From assembly GCA_963814975.1 (NCBI GenBank), contig CAWFFB010000031.1, positions 23,000-86,999 of the forward strand: DNA of 64,000 bases. Direction: 5' to 3'. A program made the position numbers and the translations under genes. The notes beneath the pieces were generated by a model. It did no database searches. It had not been told where the DNA came from and saw only the letters and a list, made by a program, of their open reading frames with translations. Below, one piece after another: positions 27,932 to 37,495 of this stretch; within the stretch, counting starts at the first letter, position 1, and every line of letters begins with the position of its first letter. This DNA comes from CAVUXJ01 sp963814975. GTDB lineage: Bacteria; Acidobacteriota; Vicinamibacteria; Vicinamibacterales; CAVVIG01.

Positions 27932-28280
27932 ACGGGAACAGGCGGTCGGGTGATTTCTTCGACAGCAACTTCTTATTTTTGGCTGATTCGTTCTTGAGTT
28001 CATCCTGCTGTTCTGACGAAACTGCTGCTCGCCTCTCCACTCGCGCCAGAATCCAGTGATTGATGTCGCTCTCCAGATAGCGAAGCTCCTGCAACGGCGA
28101 CAGAATGTAGGGCTGCGGGAATAGCCCTCGGTTTCGCAGGCGAATAATTGTCGAATACGACAGGCCCGTTCTCCGACACACTTCGGTTCGCCTAAGAAAC
28201 ACGGGCACTGGTCCCGGTCCGCGTTGCCCGTCGTGTGAACGCTTTTCTGGTCGTATTACCTGTGGAAGTTTCATCGACAT
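27930..28280 (-). CDS. AlpA-like excisionase/regulator
   Basis: A 116-residue DNA-binding protein of the AlpA/MerR-like excisionase type. The HTH is LRRTEVCRRTGLSYSTIIRL (about 29-48), followed by RNRGLFPQPY and DINHWILARVE, the standard wing of prophage and island AlpA proteins. A basic N-terminal extension precedes it. It lies about 350 bases inside attL, where recombination-directionality factors usually sit. GAAAAGGTAG precedes the ATG. It likely controls island excision or integrase transcription. Confidence 0.85.
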   Translation of the reverse strand: MSMKLPQVIRPEKRSHDGQRGPGPVPVFLRRTEVCRRTGLSYSTIIRLRNRGLFPQPYILSPLQELRYLESDINHWILARVERRAAVSSEQQDELKNESAKNKKLLSKKSPDRLFP

Positions 28281-28409
28281 CTACCTTTTCTTGATCAATC
28301 ATTTTCGGTCGGTGTCGCCAGGACGCACGCAGGTTCTGACAGTCACATTGCCGATTGTGGCCAATCCCGTGGATTGACGCGAGATTCTGAGAGTAACGCG
28401 AGAGTGACG

Positions 28410-28493
28410 ATGACGATTGGGCTACCCACCGACCCCAAGGGCAATCCGTTCGACATCCCGGCGACCGACGTTCGCGTCCCCGAAGATGTTTGA
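28410..28493 (+). CDS. Possible 27-residue leader peptide
   Basis: ATG 28410 to TGA 28493 encodes MTIGLPTDPKGNPFDIPA and a short tail. The next frame's ATG (28486) overlaps its end, as in coupled genes. No family is recognised. It may be the start of the degraded gene that follows. Confidence 0.3.
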   Translation: MTIGLPTDPKGNPFDIPATDVRVPEDV

Positions 28494-29254
28494 TCTGGAC
28501 GGTGATTGGCTGGCCTGGGGAGATCAGCATGACGTGAAGCGGGCCGGGATAGAGGCGTTAAAGGCGTTCGTGAAGCTAGAGGACGACCCGGTCCCGGTAT
28601 TCTCGCTTTCGCACGTCGCTTCGGTCCTTTGCAACTGTGCCTGAAACACGAACTGCCCATACACATGCTCTTGCCACCTACCGGGTCAGCTCGCTCTCTC
28701 GATGTCATGTTCGACGATACAAATGGGCGGGACTGCGAACGTTTATCGTCGTGGCGCTCGCTCGCTGGCGAGGCGGCTGCCACGTCCGTCAAATCGCTCG
28801 ATTACAGCGACGTGATGTTTGACGATTGGCACGTCGATTGGCTACTGCTGAAACGCTCACCCGTTCGGCCCGTGCTTCTGATGCGCTCACAACCAGCATC
28901 TGGTCCCGTGGCTAGGAAACTTCTCGTCCCTACCTGAATGCCTGGCTCGCCATTGCAGGGACGCGGCTGCGCTTCGGACTGGTGGGTCGAGTTCCCGACC
29001 CTTACATCAGCGGAGGGTTGTTCGGGGTGCTGGGCCTTCAAATGCTGGCAATCTTGGCCGAGACGAACGGCTGGGCACCTTGTTCAATCTGTTTCAGGCT
29101 CTGCCGGACTCCGAAGGGCCATTTTCGTGAAGGAACGCTGCATCTGTGCGGTCGCGCTCAGTGCAAGAAACACGCTGACGCACGGAAAGCAAGAATCTGG
29201 CGACGTGGAGAAGCTAAACCACAAAAGAACAGACGGCGCATTTCTTCACAGTAG
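28486..29254 (+). pseudogene. Degraded gene with C-terminal zinc-ribbon
   Basis: Pieces in different frames read as one protein. 28486-28600 gives MFDLDGDWLAWGDQHDVKRA. A shifted frame gives LAFARRFGPLQLCLKHELPI (about 28600-28670). The last part, 28940-29254, gives RPYLNAWLAIAGTRLRFGLV and a zinc-ribbon with CSIC and CGRAQC. The layout (long variable N part, LFG.LG.QML, then CxxC...C..C) resembles CGNR-like zinc-ribbon proteins found on actinobacterial and other islands, from memory. At least two frame changes, one needing an added base, so this is real decay more than insertion error. Confidence 0.45.
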
Positions 29255-29597
29255 ATCGTTACTCTGACAGCACTCTCAGCCAAATGACAGGTGGTGACGA
29301 CGCGCCTCTGAGATGCTTCCTTCCCTCTTGACAGCCCGATTTATGCTGGTGATGGTTGCATTCTCGAATGCAGCCCGCTCGATTGGGACGCTCTACGCCT
29401 AGCGGTCGAGCGCCGTCAGCCAGCGACTAGGGGGAACCTGCAAAGCTGGCCACCTGGGAGTGTTCCAAGGAAACAGCACTGACGCTGGTTGGGGGTTCGT
29501 CCCCTTGAACGTCAGTCGCCAAGACCGTGTGATTGGTTAGGAGGCCGCGGAAAAACGGCTCTTTATAAGGGATCGACAGCGCGTGATCCGTACTACC
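29255..29597. other. Gene-free stretch left of IS5-type remnant
   Basis: Three hundred and forty-three bases with no supported frame. AACAGCACTGACGCTGG and GAACGTCAGTCG near 29475-29520 form a short GACGTTC-like inverted pair. The end near 29540-29575 (GAGGCCGCGGAAAAACGGCT) may be the left terminus of the transposon remnant, not proven. Confidence 0.3.
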
Positions 29598-30494
29598 ATG
29601 CCGGGCATGCGAGGAGATGACCGCCAGCCCGATGCGATGTTCAGTTACGTCTCGGCGGAGCAGCGCGTGCCGAAGGACCACCCGCTCCGGGCGATCCGGA
29701 CGCTCGTCGATGGGGTGTTGCACGACATGTCGCGAGACTTCGACGGTCTGTAGCCACAGTCGGCCGTCGATTCCGCCCGAGCGCTTGCTGCGGGCTCAGC
29801 TGCTGCAAATCTTCTATTCGATTCGGAGCGAGCGCCTGCTGATGGAACAGCTCGACTACAACCTGCTGTTTCGGTGGTTTGTCGGCATGGAGATGGACGA
29901 GCCGATCTGGGACGTGACCGTGTTCACGAAGAACCGCGCCCGGTTGCTCAATCAGGAGATTGCGCGCGGCTTCGTCCGCCGGGTCGTGGAGCGCGCTCAG
30001 GACCTGATGTCGGATGAGCACTTTCACGGTCGATGGGACCTTGATCGAGGCGTGGGCCAGCCAGAAGAGCTTTCAACGGAAGGATGGCGGCACGGATGGC
30101 GACGGGCGCAACTTTCGAGGGGAAGAACGGAAGAACGACACCCATGCCTCGAAGACGGACCCGGACGCGCGGCTGTATCGACGGTCGAACAACGCCGAGT
30201 CCCGGCTGGCCTATTTGGGGCATCTGTTGATCGAGAATCGCCATGGCCTGATCGCCGACGCGATGGCGACGCAGGCCGACGGCTACGCGGAACGGGACGC
30301 TGGCCTGCTCCTGTTGCACGCGCGGTGGAAGCGGGCGCCCGGCGGTCGTCGCACCGTCGGCGCCGACAAGGGGGACGATGTGCGGGACTTCGTGGAAACA
30401 ACGCGGGAGTTGGGAGCGACACCGCATGTCACGCAGAACCTCACGCGGCGCGGCGGTAGCGCCATCGACGGTCGCACGACGCGGCACGTCGGTG
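29598..30494 (+). pseudogene. IS5-type transposase remnant
   Basis: A DDE transposase of the IS5/DUF772 type, frameshifted twice and lacking its C terminus. It reads MFSYVSAEQRVPKDHPLRAI, then after one extra base near 29752 RPSIPPERLLRAQLLQIFYS and LLFRWFVGMEMDEPIWDV, then after an extra T near 30021 FTVDGTLIEAWASQKSF (first Asp), RLYRRSNNAESRLAYLGH, and VGADKGDDVRDFV (second Asp). Homology stops at TTRHVG near 30494, where the reading runs into the antisense toxin gene; the C-terminal Glu region is missing. Not functional. Confidence 0.8.
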
Positions 30495-30756
30495 ATGCGA
30501 TGAACCGCACCGTGTAGACCGTCCGAAACGTGTTCCCGTCGAAGTCCGCCACCACCTCGAGCACGCCGGCATCGCCGAACCCTCTCAGGGGCTTCGCCGC
30601 CGGCGACTTGAGGCCGATCTGCACATCCCAGAGCGCCCCGCCGACACGGGTCTTGACGTCGTTCGGAAACGCGCTCAGGTCATCCTTGCTCGAGGCCACC
30701 CAGCGGACCGGCTTCGGGACCGGCTGGGGCGAGGTCTTCGGCGACTGCATTTTCAT
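30495..30756 (-). pseudogene. HigB/Gp49-like toxin, 3' end lost
   Basis: From ATG 30756 the frame encodes VRWVASSKDDLSAFPNDVKT, GALWDVQIGLKSPAAKPLRG and DFDGNTFRTVYTVRF, the first two thirds of a phage Gp49/HigB-type RelE-fold mRNA nuclease. The usual YVLHAFQKKSK end, which carries catalytic basic residues, is replaced by IS5-type sequence after about 30495, so the toxin should be inactive. No antitoxin gene follows, presumably lost with the same event. Confidence 0.75.
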
Positions 30757-30791
30757 TATATGCCACTACAGGCATACCGGCAAAACGCGGG

Positions 30792-32062
30792 TCACGCGCG
30801 GGCCACGAAGGCCAAGACCTTGCTTCGCTTGCCGCTGACGATCTGGTCCAATCGCTTGCCCCAGAAATCGAGGGCAGCGCGTTTCTCCAGATCGTAGCCG
30901 TGTCGGTCGTAGACGGCCGTGACGCCCGTCTCGACATGGTTGAGAATCTTCGAGACCACGAGCCGCGGCACGCCAGCGCCGACCATCAAGCTGGCCGCGG
31001 TGCGACGCAAGTCGTGCCCTCGGAACTGAACGCCTGATGTCCGGACGATCCGCTCAATCGCTTTCTGGGCATGCGCGATGTGCGGTCCCTTCTTCCGCGC
31101 TCGGGAAGACCCATGGCGAATCGTCTACGGTCTCGCGCCATGTCTTGAGAATGCGCAGGGCCTGGGGTGAGAGCGGCACGCGGTGCGCCAGCCCATTCTT
31201 GCTACGCTCGGCGGGAATCGTCCACCACCCTTTGGCCAGCTCGAACTCCGACCAAGTCGCCCCGTGAACTTCGCCGCCGCGCTGAGCGGTCAGGAGGCGA
31301 ATTCGGAACAGCGCGGCGATCAGCGGACTCTCGCCATCCAGCGCCTTCCAGAACAATCGGATTTCATCTTCGCTCAGCACGCGCTCCCGCTGCCTCTCCT
31401 CACCGGGAGGCTTGACCATGTGGCACGGATTCGCCTCCAGCCAATCGCGCTCAATCGCAAAGTTGAACATCTTGCGCACGAGCGCCAGCGTGCGGTTCGC
31501 CATGATCGGGCGCACGGGCAGCGACTTCGTCCAGCAGCTCGCGGACGTCCCGCCGCTTGATATCCTTAATTCGGCGGTCGCCCCAGCGCGTGACCAGCGG
31601 CACGTGGGGCTTCTTGCCGGTCTTCTTCTTGTGAGGGGAACCGTTGAGCAGCCGGACGTCTTCACGCCCGCTGCGCTTCTTGCTGGCGTGCCGCTCGATG
31701 TACTCGCGCGCGAGATCCGCGAAGGTCTCGGCCCGACGTTCCTCAATCTTCCGTTGGCCGGGGTCCTGGCCCTTGCCGACCTCGCGGAGCGCATCCGTCG
31801 CCTTCTCGCGCGCCGCCGCCAGGCCCAGCGTCGGAAACCGGCCAAGCGTCAGACGTCGGAGCTTCTTGCCCATCCGATACATCAGGATCCACGTCCGACG
31901 ACCTTCGGCTGAGATGCGAAGTCCGAAGCCGGGATTATCCTCGTCCCACACGTCGAGCCGTCCGGTACTCGGCGGCTTGAGCGCGCGCACGGTTCGATCC
32001 GTCAGCGCGATGCGACCAAGCGAGGCGGAGCGCTGGGATCCGGAATCAGTAGGACTGGCCAT
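30792..32062 (-). pseudogene. int: Tyrosine integrase, two frameshifts
   Basis: Three frames make a P4/DUF4102-type island integrase of about 423 residues from ATG 32062: arm-binding domain (LTDRTVRALKPPSTGRLDVW, GFGLRISAEGRRTW), core-binding domain, then after one extra C near 31508 PIMANRTLALVRKMFNFAIE and the catalytic domain. Arg is in LLTAQRGGEVHG. After a second extra base near 31100, HDLRRTAASLMVG supplies H-x-x-R, ILNHVE the second His, and AVYDRHGY the nucleophilic Tyr. All catalytic residues exist. The gene lies about 160 bases from a tRNA-Thr 3' fragment, its probable att site. Confidence 0.85.
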
Positions 32063-32228
32063 GAGGCGCTCCTGGGTAACACATGGGTAACAAGTCGGAA
32101 GCACTTGGTGCAATCCGGCTGAAGCCAGTGAAACACAGAATGGCCAAAATCATCAATAGAATTAGGGTTTTTGTCGTTCAGGCGGTTTCAGCGGATGGCA
32201 GGAAAGGTCACTAGAAATTGATTCGTAA

Positions 32229-32266
32229 TCAGCAGGTCACCAGTTCAAGTCTGGTCGCCGGCTCCA
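32229..32266 (+). repeat. tRNA-Thr 3' fragment, copy 1 (att-like)
   Basis: A 38-base sequence made of variable loop, T arm (ACCAG-TTCAAGT-CTGGT), acceptor 3' strand CGCCGGC, T and CCA. Upstream bases TTCGTAA (32222-32228) form an anticodon loop with CGT, so the parent is tRNA-Thr(CGT). The 5' half is absent. It lies beside the integrase and repeats at 33515-33552. Confidence 0.75.
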
Positions 32267-32379
32267 CTGTCGCAGGTCGGGCAGGTCATGTCAGTCGATG
32301 GCTGCATCGGCGGCGATTTTTCACCTTTGATTTGGATCAATCCGTGGGCCCCGCCCGTCGCAAGACTGAACTCGGTGCC

Positions 32380-33069
32380 TTACTTGTTACGCGCTCCTCT
32401 ACGTCGACGTGCGGCGAGGATACCGAGTAGCCCTGATCCCACCAGCACCATACTCGCGGGCTCCGGCACGGGGGTGAGCTGGAGGTCGCCACTCGCTCCT
32501 ATCTTCAGCGAGCCCGACCCTGTGACGCTAGGGACACACGCTGGCCCAAAGCCGCCGCCTTCACAACTTCCCCCAGTGGCACTGCCGATGTTTTGGATAT
32601 GGAGCGCCGCGTAGAGGCCGCCTGAATCTCCGAGGAAGTCTGCGAGCAATAGCGGACTGTCACCAGTGAGCAGCGTGGAATATAGGTCCTGACCGGTCCA
32701 GCCCTTTCCCCCACTACCGCCGACAGCAAACATTCGGTTGTATGGGTTGATCTGAAAACCATCTGGCATCAGCGACACCGTGTTGTTCGGATCATTCTCC
32801 GTGATCGTCGTGGCTGAACCCGCGTAGCTCAGCATGAGATCCCGAAATTTCTGGTCGGATCCGGCCAGATCAACGGTCACGGAGATCCCGGTGCCTACCT
32901 GGTCGAGCGTGATCGTGCCATACGTGGTCGATGGCGCACACGGATTGGAATTGAGAACGCAGTCGAGTTCGAGCACGATCGGCGCGGCCGCAGCGTAATG
33001 AGCCGTACCAAACAGTCCTAAGAAGCATAGTGTTCCGGTCAGTGCGACGTGCTTGATCATGATCCTCAT
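32380..33069 (-). CDS. PEP-CTERM sorting-signal protein
   Basis: About 229 residues from ATG 33069 (MRIMIKHVALTG), or 33060. A signal peptide (GTLCFLGLFGTAHYAAAA) precedes a beta-rich, Gly/Asn/Asp-rich domain. The C terminus is a complete PEP-CTERM signal: VPEPASMVLVGSGLLGILAA then RRRR. Such proteins are cut and anchored by an exosortase (EpsH/XrtA) after export and are usually linked to exopolysaccharide. No exosortase is in the window, so it must be elsewhere. The gene lies between the two tRNA-Thr fragments, suggesting it came with a mobile unit. Confidence 0.9.
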   Translation of the reverse strand: MRIMIKHVALTGTLCFLGLFGTAHYAAAAPIVLELDCVLNSNPCAPSTTYGTITLDQVGTGISVTVDLAGSDQKFRDLMLSYAGSATTITENDPNNTVSLMPDGFQINPYNRMFAVGGSGGKGWTGQDLYSTLLTGDSPLLLADFLGDSGGLYAALHIQNIGSATGGSCEGGGFGPACVPSVTGSGSLKIGASGDLQLTPVPEPASMVLVGSGLLGILAARRRRGARNK

Positions 33070-33514
33070 CCCTATTGCCGCCGCTATCCAGCCGTCTGGA
33101 CAACTGTGCGGCGTGGCGGCAGAGGAATATACCGACAATCATTCAACCTTGTCGGTCCGGTTCCCGACATAACACGACCGGCGGGACTCTGCGGCGGTGT
33201 TCCGTCTTGTGATCGCATCACTTCCTCGCTGGATTTATTGTGTTGCAACGCGGCCGTGTGGATGAAAACGGTGACATGTTAAACGCATCATGCCGACCTA
33301 TATCCGCCGCAAGGCAGACTTCCCAGTTACGAACTGTTGTTTGCGGCGCGCCTGAGTCGACCGGCTACCCGCGACGTAAAGCCGGGAAAGGCGCCGCCCG
33401 CAGAAAAGTCAGCACATGCACGCCGAAGGGGATATAGACTCGGGCCTCCTCGCGCTCGATCACCCATCGGCCAGTTTGAAAGACTGAACAACGAAGAATG
33501 ATTTTCGGCGTTGT
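33070..33514. other. Gene-free stretch before second tRNA-Thr fragment
   Basis: About 445 bases containing the upstream region of the PEP-CTERM gene. No supported frame, RNA gene or strong terminator is visible. Confidence 0.35.
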
Positions 33515-33552
33515 CAGCAGGTCACCAGTTCAAGTCTGGTCGCCGGCTCCAA
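33515..33552 (+). repeat. tRNA-Thr 3' fragment, copy 2 (att-like)
   Basis: Exact second copy of the 38-base tRNA-Thr 3' end, same orientation, 1286 bases from copy 1. The bases before it (GGCGTTG) do not extend the tRNA, so identity begins just 3' of the anticodon loop. With copy 1 it brackets only the PEP-CTERM gene. Confidence 0.75.
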
Positions 33553-33588
33553 GAATCTAGGGTCCATTCCGGGCACATAGGTAACAGA

Positions 33589-33925
33589 TTATTCCGGAGA
33601 CATAGGTAACAGTTTCGGACCAAACGGGTTGTCGATCGGTTCGAGTCTGCAGGTCTCATCGTCGAAGTAGCCCAGATCGTAGTGCATGAACGTCACGAGC
33701 CAGATGTGCTCGTCGACCTGCTTGACGCCCACCTTCTGTCCGGCAAACACCTGACTGACGTTGATCTTCCGTCGTTGATAGCAGATCCGGCCACACGTGG
33801 TAATGACGGCGGTCCAGTCGTGGGCCGGGTTCTCGAGCTCCTCGAGCCCACTATAGGGCCGCGCCGAGGGCGTGTAGAGGCTCGCGGGCGTCTTCATGTT
33901 GAGCGCTTGATGCGGCCGCTCTGCA
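33589..33925 (-). pseudogene. IS481-type transposase, 3' piece
   Basis: The frame reads ERPHQALNMKTPASLYTPSA, then GLEELENPAHDWTAVI, ICYQRRKINVSQVFAGQKVG and HIWLVTFMHYDLGYFDDET before the stop. This is the typical C-terminal domain of IS481-family transposases downstream of the DDE core, whose last acidic residue lies just before ERPHQAL. It is separated from its 5' piece by the inserted recombinase element. Confidence 0.8.
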
Positions 33926-33956
33926 TTATAGAAGTCGACAACCCAACACCCACAAT

Positions 33957-34290
33957 ACTGAGTTCCGCGAGGTCTGTTATCCGTGGCACCCGTGGTTCGG
34001 TCGCACCGTCGCGGTGTATGAGGTGCTGGTCAAGCAGGGGCAATCGGTCTGTCGGTGCGGTCTCGAGGAGGAGCGGAGTCGTCTCGCGGTAGAAATCCCG
34101 GCGTGGATGTTTGAGCCGGCCGCGTGTGGTCGGCCTGCGACTGTTGCACGCGCCCGCGGTGAGCTGCGACGCCTTGCGGGCGTGCAGGCGTTGCTGCGCA
34201 TCGTTCTCCGGTCCGCCCCCGGTGGTGTGCTACAAGCCCAGCATCGTTCCTTGCCTGCGGCAGGAGGTGCTGATGCGCCGGTCCGTGATC
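33957..34290 (+). pseudogene. Accessory protein of the recombinase element (DUF5372-like)
   Basis: The frame reads EFREVCYPWHPWFGRTVAVY, then VCRCGLEEERSRLAVEIPAW and MFEPAACGR. The YPWHPWFGR and EIPAWM motifs match small proteins (annotated DUF5372 in my recollection) found upstream of serine recombinases of this type. One extra base near 34130 shifts the continuation to LRLLHAPAVSCDALRA, and another base change near 34190 follows. No ATG is found; GTG 34014 is possible but late. Confidence 0.5.
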
Positions 34291-34464
34291 CCCCCGCGAC
34301 TCTCGCAACCGACGCTGTTTCGTCCCCCATCCTCGCGTCCGTCGTTTCAGACATTGCCCCCGGAGATCCAAGCGAAGACGATCCGGTTGCTGGCGCGGCT
34401 GCTTCGCGGGCACGTCGACCGCGGCGTCGCCGGCGGCCGGGCACGGGAGGCGCGTGATGAGTGA
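34273..34464 (+). CDS. Small accessory protein overlapping recombinase start
   Basis: A 63-residue protein starting MRRSVIPPRLSQPTLF, with IQAKTIRLLARLLRGHVDRG in the middle. A perfect ribosome site (CAGGAGGTGCTG) precedes the ATG. Its stop overlaps the recombinase start at 34457 by 8 bases, so the two are translationally coupled. Similar short basic proteins precede this recombinase type elsewhere, from memory. Probably a recombination accessory factor; no domain known. Confidence 0.65.
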   Translation: MRRSVIPPRLSQPTLFRPPSSRPSFQTLPPEIQAKTIRLLARLLRGHVDRGVAGGRAREARDE

Positions 34465-36560
34465 CAAGATCCGGTCGCATCATCAGGCGCGGAAGGCCAT
34501 CTTGTACGTGCGGCAGTCGTCGATCCACCAGGTGCACCACAACCTGGAGAGCCAGCGGCTGCAGTATGCGATGCAGGAGCGGTTGCAGCAACTCGGGTGG
34601 CGTGAGATCGAGGTCGTGGATGACGACCTGGGCCGGTCCGCTGCGGGGCTCGTGGCGCGGGCGGGATTTGCCCGCATGGTGGCGGAGGTCTGTTTGGGCC
34701 AGGTCGGCGCGGTGGCGGCCCGCGAGGTGTCGCGCTTCGCCCGCAATAGCCGCGAGTGGCAGCAACTGGTCGAAGTCTGTCGGGTCGTCGATACCGTGCT
34801 GATCGATCTGGACACGGTCTACAGCCCGCGCCACAGCAACGATCGCTTGCTGTTGGGGCTGAAAGGGAGTTTGAACGAATACGAACTGGACCTGTTGCGT
34901 CAGCGCTCGGTGGAAGCGCGTCGGGCGAAGGCGCGCCGCGGCGAGCTGCTCGTGGCGGCGCCGGTCGGGTATCTCAAGACCGATGCGCCCCATGTCGAGA
35001 AAGATCCGGATCGCCGCGTCCAGGAGGCCATCGCCTTGGTGTTTCGGAAGTTTGTCGAACTCGGGACGGTGCGCCAGACGTTGTGGTGGTTTCTGGAGCA
35101 CGGGCTGCAATTGCCGGTGCGGCCGGCGTCCGGCGAGATCGCGTGGCGCCGCCCGTCCTACGGCATGCTGTATCGCATCCTCAGCAGCCCGGTGTACGGC
35201 GGCGCGTACGCGTACGGAAAAACGCGAACGGACGCTGCACTATGACCAGGGCGAACCGCGCGCGGTCGCGCGGCGCAAACCCCGTGAGCAATGGCTCGTC
35301 CTGATTCCCCATGCCCATGAAGGCTATGTGAGCTGGGAGGAGTTTGAACGGATCCAGCAGGCGATGGCGGCGAACGTGCGGGGATGGGGACGCGCCGGCG
35401 CGGCGACGCAGGGGCCGGCGCTCTTGGCCGGTCTGCTGCGCTGTCGACGCTGCGGCCGCCGGCTGACCGTCTGGTACACTGGCGCCGCGCACAATGTGCT
35501 CCGCTATGCCTGCCATCGAGGGGCGCTGGACAACGGGGATCCGCGCTGCATTTCGTTTGGCGGGATGGTGGTAGACGCCGCCATGGCCAAAGAAGTCCTG
35601 CGTGTCGTGCAACCCGCCGCCATCGAGGCCGCCGTGGTCGCGAGCGAAGACGCCTCGCGTCAGCAGGACGACGTGCTGACAGGCGTGGACGCGAGACCTG
35701 GAAGCGGCGCGCTATGCGGCGCAGCGGGCGCAGAAGCAATACGACGCGACGGATCCCGAGAATCGGCTGGTGGCCGACGAATTGGAGCGGCGCTGGAATC
35801 AGGCCTTGCAGCGTGTCCACGAGATCGAGGCGCGTCTCGATCAGCACGTCCAATGCCACCGTCACGCGTGGCGGCGCCGACGCGCGAAGAGTTTGCCGGG
35901 CTGGCCGCAGACCTGGAGGCCGTGTGGCAGGGTCCGCATGCCGATGTGCGGCTCAAGAAACGCCTGCTCCGCACCCTGATCCACGAAGTCGTCGTCGACG
36001 TGGATGCGGAGGCGGGTGAAGTCCTCCTCCTCATTCACTGGAAAGGTGGCGTCCATACCGAGCTGCGCGTCCCGCGACGACGTCGTGGGCAGAATAGCGC
36101 CCAGACTCCGAAGGATCGTGATCGCGGCCGTTCGTGTGCTCGCCCGCATCTGTTCGGATGACGTCCTGGCGAGCACGCTCAACCGCAACGGCCTGCTGAC
36201 CGGACGCGGGAATCGCTGGACGCGGGAACGGGTCACGGCGCTTCGGACCCATCATGGGATCCCTTGTTACGATCGTGATCGGCGCGTGTCAGAGGGCTGG
36301 ATGAATCTGACGGAGGCCGCGCAGCGGCTCGGCATCAGTGCCAGAACACTCCGCCTCGCCGTCGAGCGAGGCGAGATCGACGCGGCTCACCCGTTGCCCG
36401 ATGGTCCCTGGGTGTTTCACCGGCCCGCTCTGGCAACAGAAGCGGCTGCACGTTGGTCGCTCGGGTTCGGCGCCGCACATCAAGAGGTCGCAATACCAGA
36501 CGCTCACCAGCCAACGCTCGGTTTTTCAGGCCATTTCAGGCACATAGCGAGGTGGGGCAG
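34457..36560 (+). pseudogene. Large serine recombinase with C-terminal HTH, several frameshifts
   Basis: About 690 residues over several frames. The resolvase domain has AILYVRQSSIHQVHHNLESQ with the nucleophilic Ser, then GRSAAGLVARAGFARMVAEV and REVSRFARNSREWQQLVEV. The recombinase domain follows, then a zinc-ribbon (LRCRRCGRRLTVWYTG...YACHRG), a coiled coil (ERRWNQALQRVHEIEARLDQ), a DVRLKKRLLRTLIHEVVVDV module and a C-terminal HTH (MNLTEAAQRLGISARTLRLA). Extra single bases near 35228, 35688, 35850, 35880 and 36112 each cause +1 shifts. It would have moved the element within the IS481 copy. Confidence 0.78.
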
Positions 36561-36561
36561 T

Positions 36562-37426
36562 ATGAAACGTCGTTGTACCGCTGCTGGAAGGTATCGAAGC
36601 GCGCTTGTTGCTGCAGCACGTTGGGCGCCGCGGGGTGGGTCGCTTCCGTCTTCAGCGTTAAATGCAGGCGCTCGTGGCGCCCGTTCTGCTCGGGATGACC
36701 CGGCGCAATCCGCTCGAGTCCAATGCCCAAACGCAGCCACCACACCGCGAGTTTACTGAGCCCATACAGCGCATGGGCCGACGCGAACGGCACCCCGTTG
36801 TCGGTGCGGATCGCGTGCGGCAGGCCGAAGTCCTGGAACGCGCGCTCAAACACGCTGAAGGCGTAGCGTTCCTTCGTGGTCGACAGCGCCTCACAGGCAA
36901 TCAGATAGCGGCTCGAGAAATCGGTGATCGTCAGGGGATAACAGTAGCGGCGGTTGGCGAGCAGGAATTCGCCTTTGTAGTCCGCACACCACAGCACATT
37001 CGGCGTCACCGGGCGTGTGAGGGACGTGCCGGTGAGCCGCGGCCGTCGCGGCCGGCGGCGGCGCCGCACCAGGCCGTGCCGATCCAACACCGCATGGACC
37101 GTGCTGATCGCCGGACACGCCACCTCCGGCCAGCGCTGCCGGAGGCGCTCGCGCAGCTTGGGCGCGCCCCAATGGGGATAGTCCTTCTTCAGCCGAACAA
37201 TCAGTTTTTCGACCGCCATCGGCAACTGGTTCGCGTGCCGATGCGGGCGCCGGCTCCGATCGGTCAGCCCGTGCAGGCCGGTGTCTTGGTACCGCTCGAA
37301 GATCTTGTAGCCGGTCTTCCGCGAAATCCCGAACTCCTCACAAACCACGGCCATCTTCTCGCCGTCCAGCAGGCGGGCCACGAACCGCAGACGCTCATCC
37401 ATGACGTGACACTCCTTCCAAGGCAT
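36562..37426 (-). pseudogene. IS481-type transposase, 5' piece
   Basis: From ATG 37426, preceded by CAGGAGGGGGC, the frame encodes an HTH (KMAVVCEEFGISRKTGYKIF), a linker, and the RNase-H-like DDE core: NVLWCADYKGEFLLANRRYC (first Asp), RTDNGVPFASAHALYGLSKL (second Asp) and PGHPEQNGRHERLHLTLK (catalytic Glu). Thus all three acidic residues are here. The frame leaves IS481 sequence after FDTFQQRYND at about 36562, where the inserted element begins. Confidence 0.85.
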
Positions 37427-37495
37427 GCCCCCTCCTGTGGGGGCAAAGTGTCACCCCTGTCTCCGGAATACGGTGTTACCTATCTCTCAGGAAGG

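Larger units (their letters stand above)
33563..37495. mobile_element. IS481-type element split by a serine-recombinase element
   Basis: The ends share a long inverted similarity: left ATAGGTAACAGATTATTCCG followed by GAGACATAGG, right (reverse strand) ATAGGTAACACCGTATTCCG followed by GAGACAGGGG. Between them the IS481-type transposase is in two pieces on the minus strand, 36562-37426 (first about 285 residues) and 33589-33925 (last about 110). Together they rebuild a normal gene broken at YN/ERPHQAL. The about 2.63 kb between the pieces carries a serine recombinase and accessory genes on the plus strand, so one mobile element sits inside another. Confidence 0.8.

Noticed and set aside
30680..32090. 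Plus-strand frames opposite the integrase
   Set aside because: The minus strand carries all integrase catalytic motifs in order; the opposite frames are shadows.
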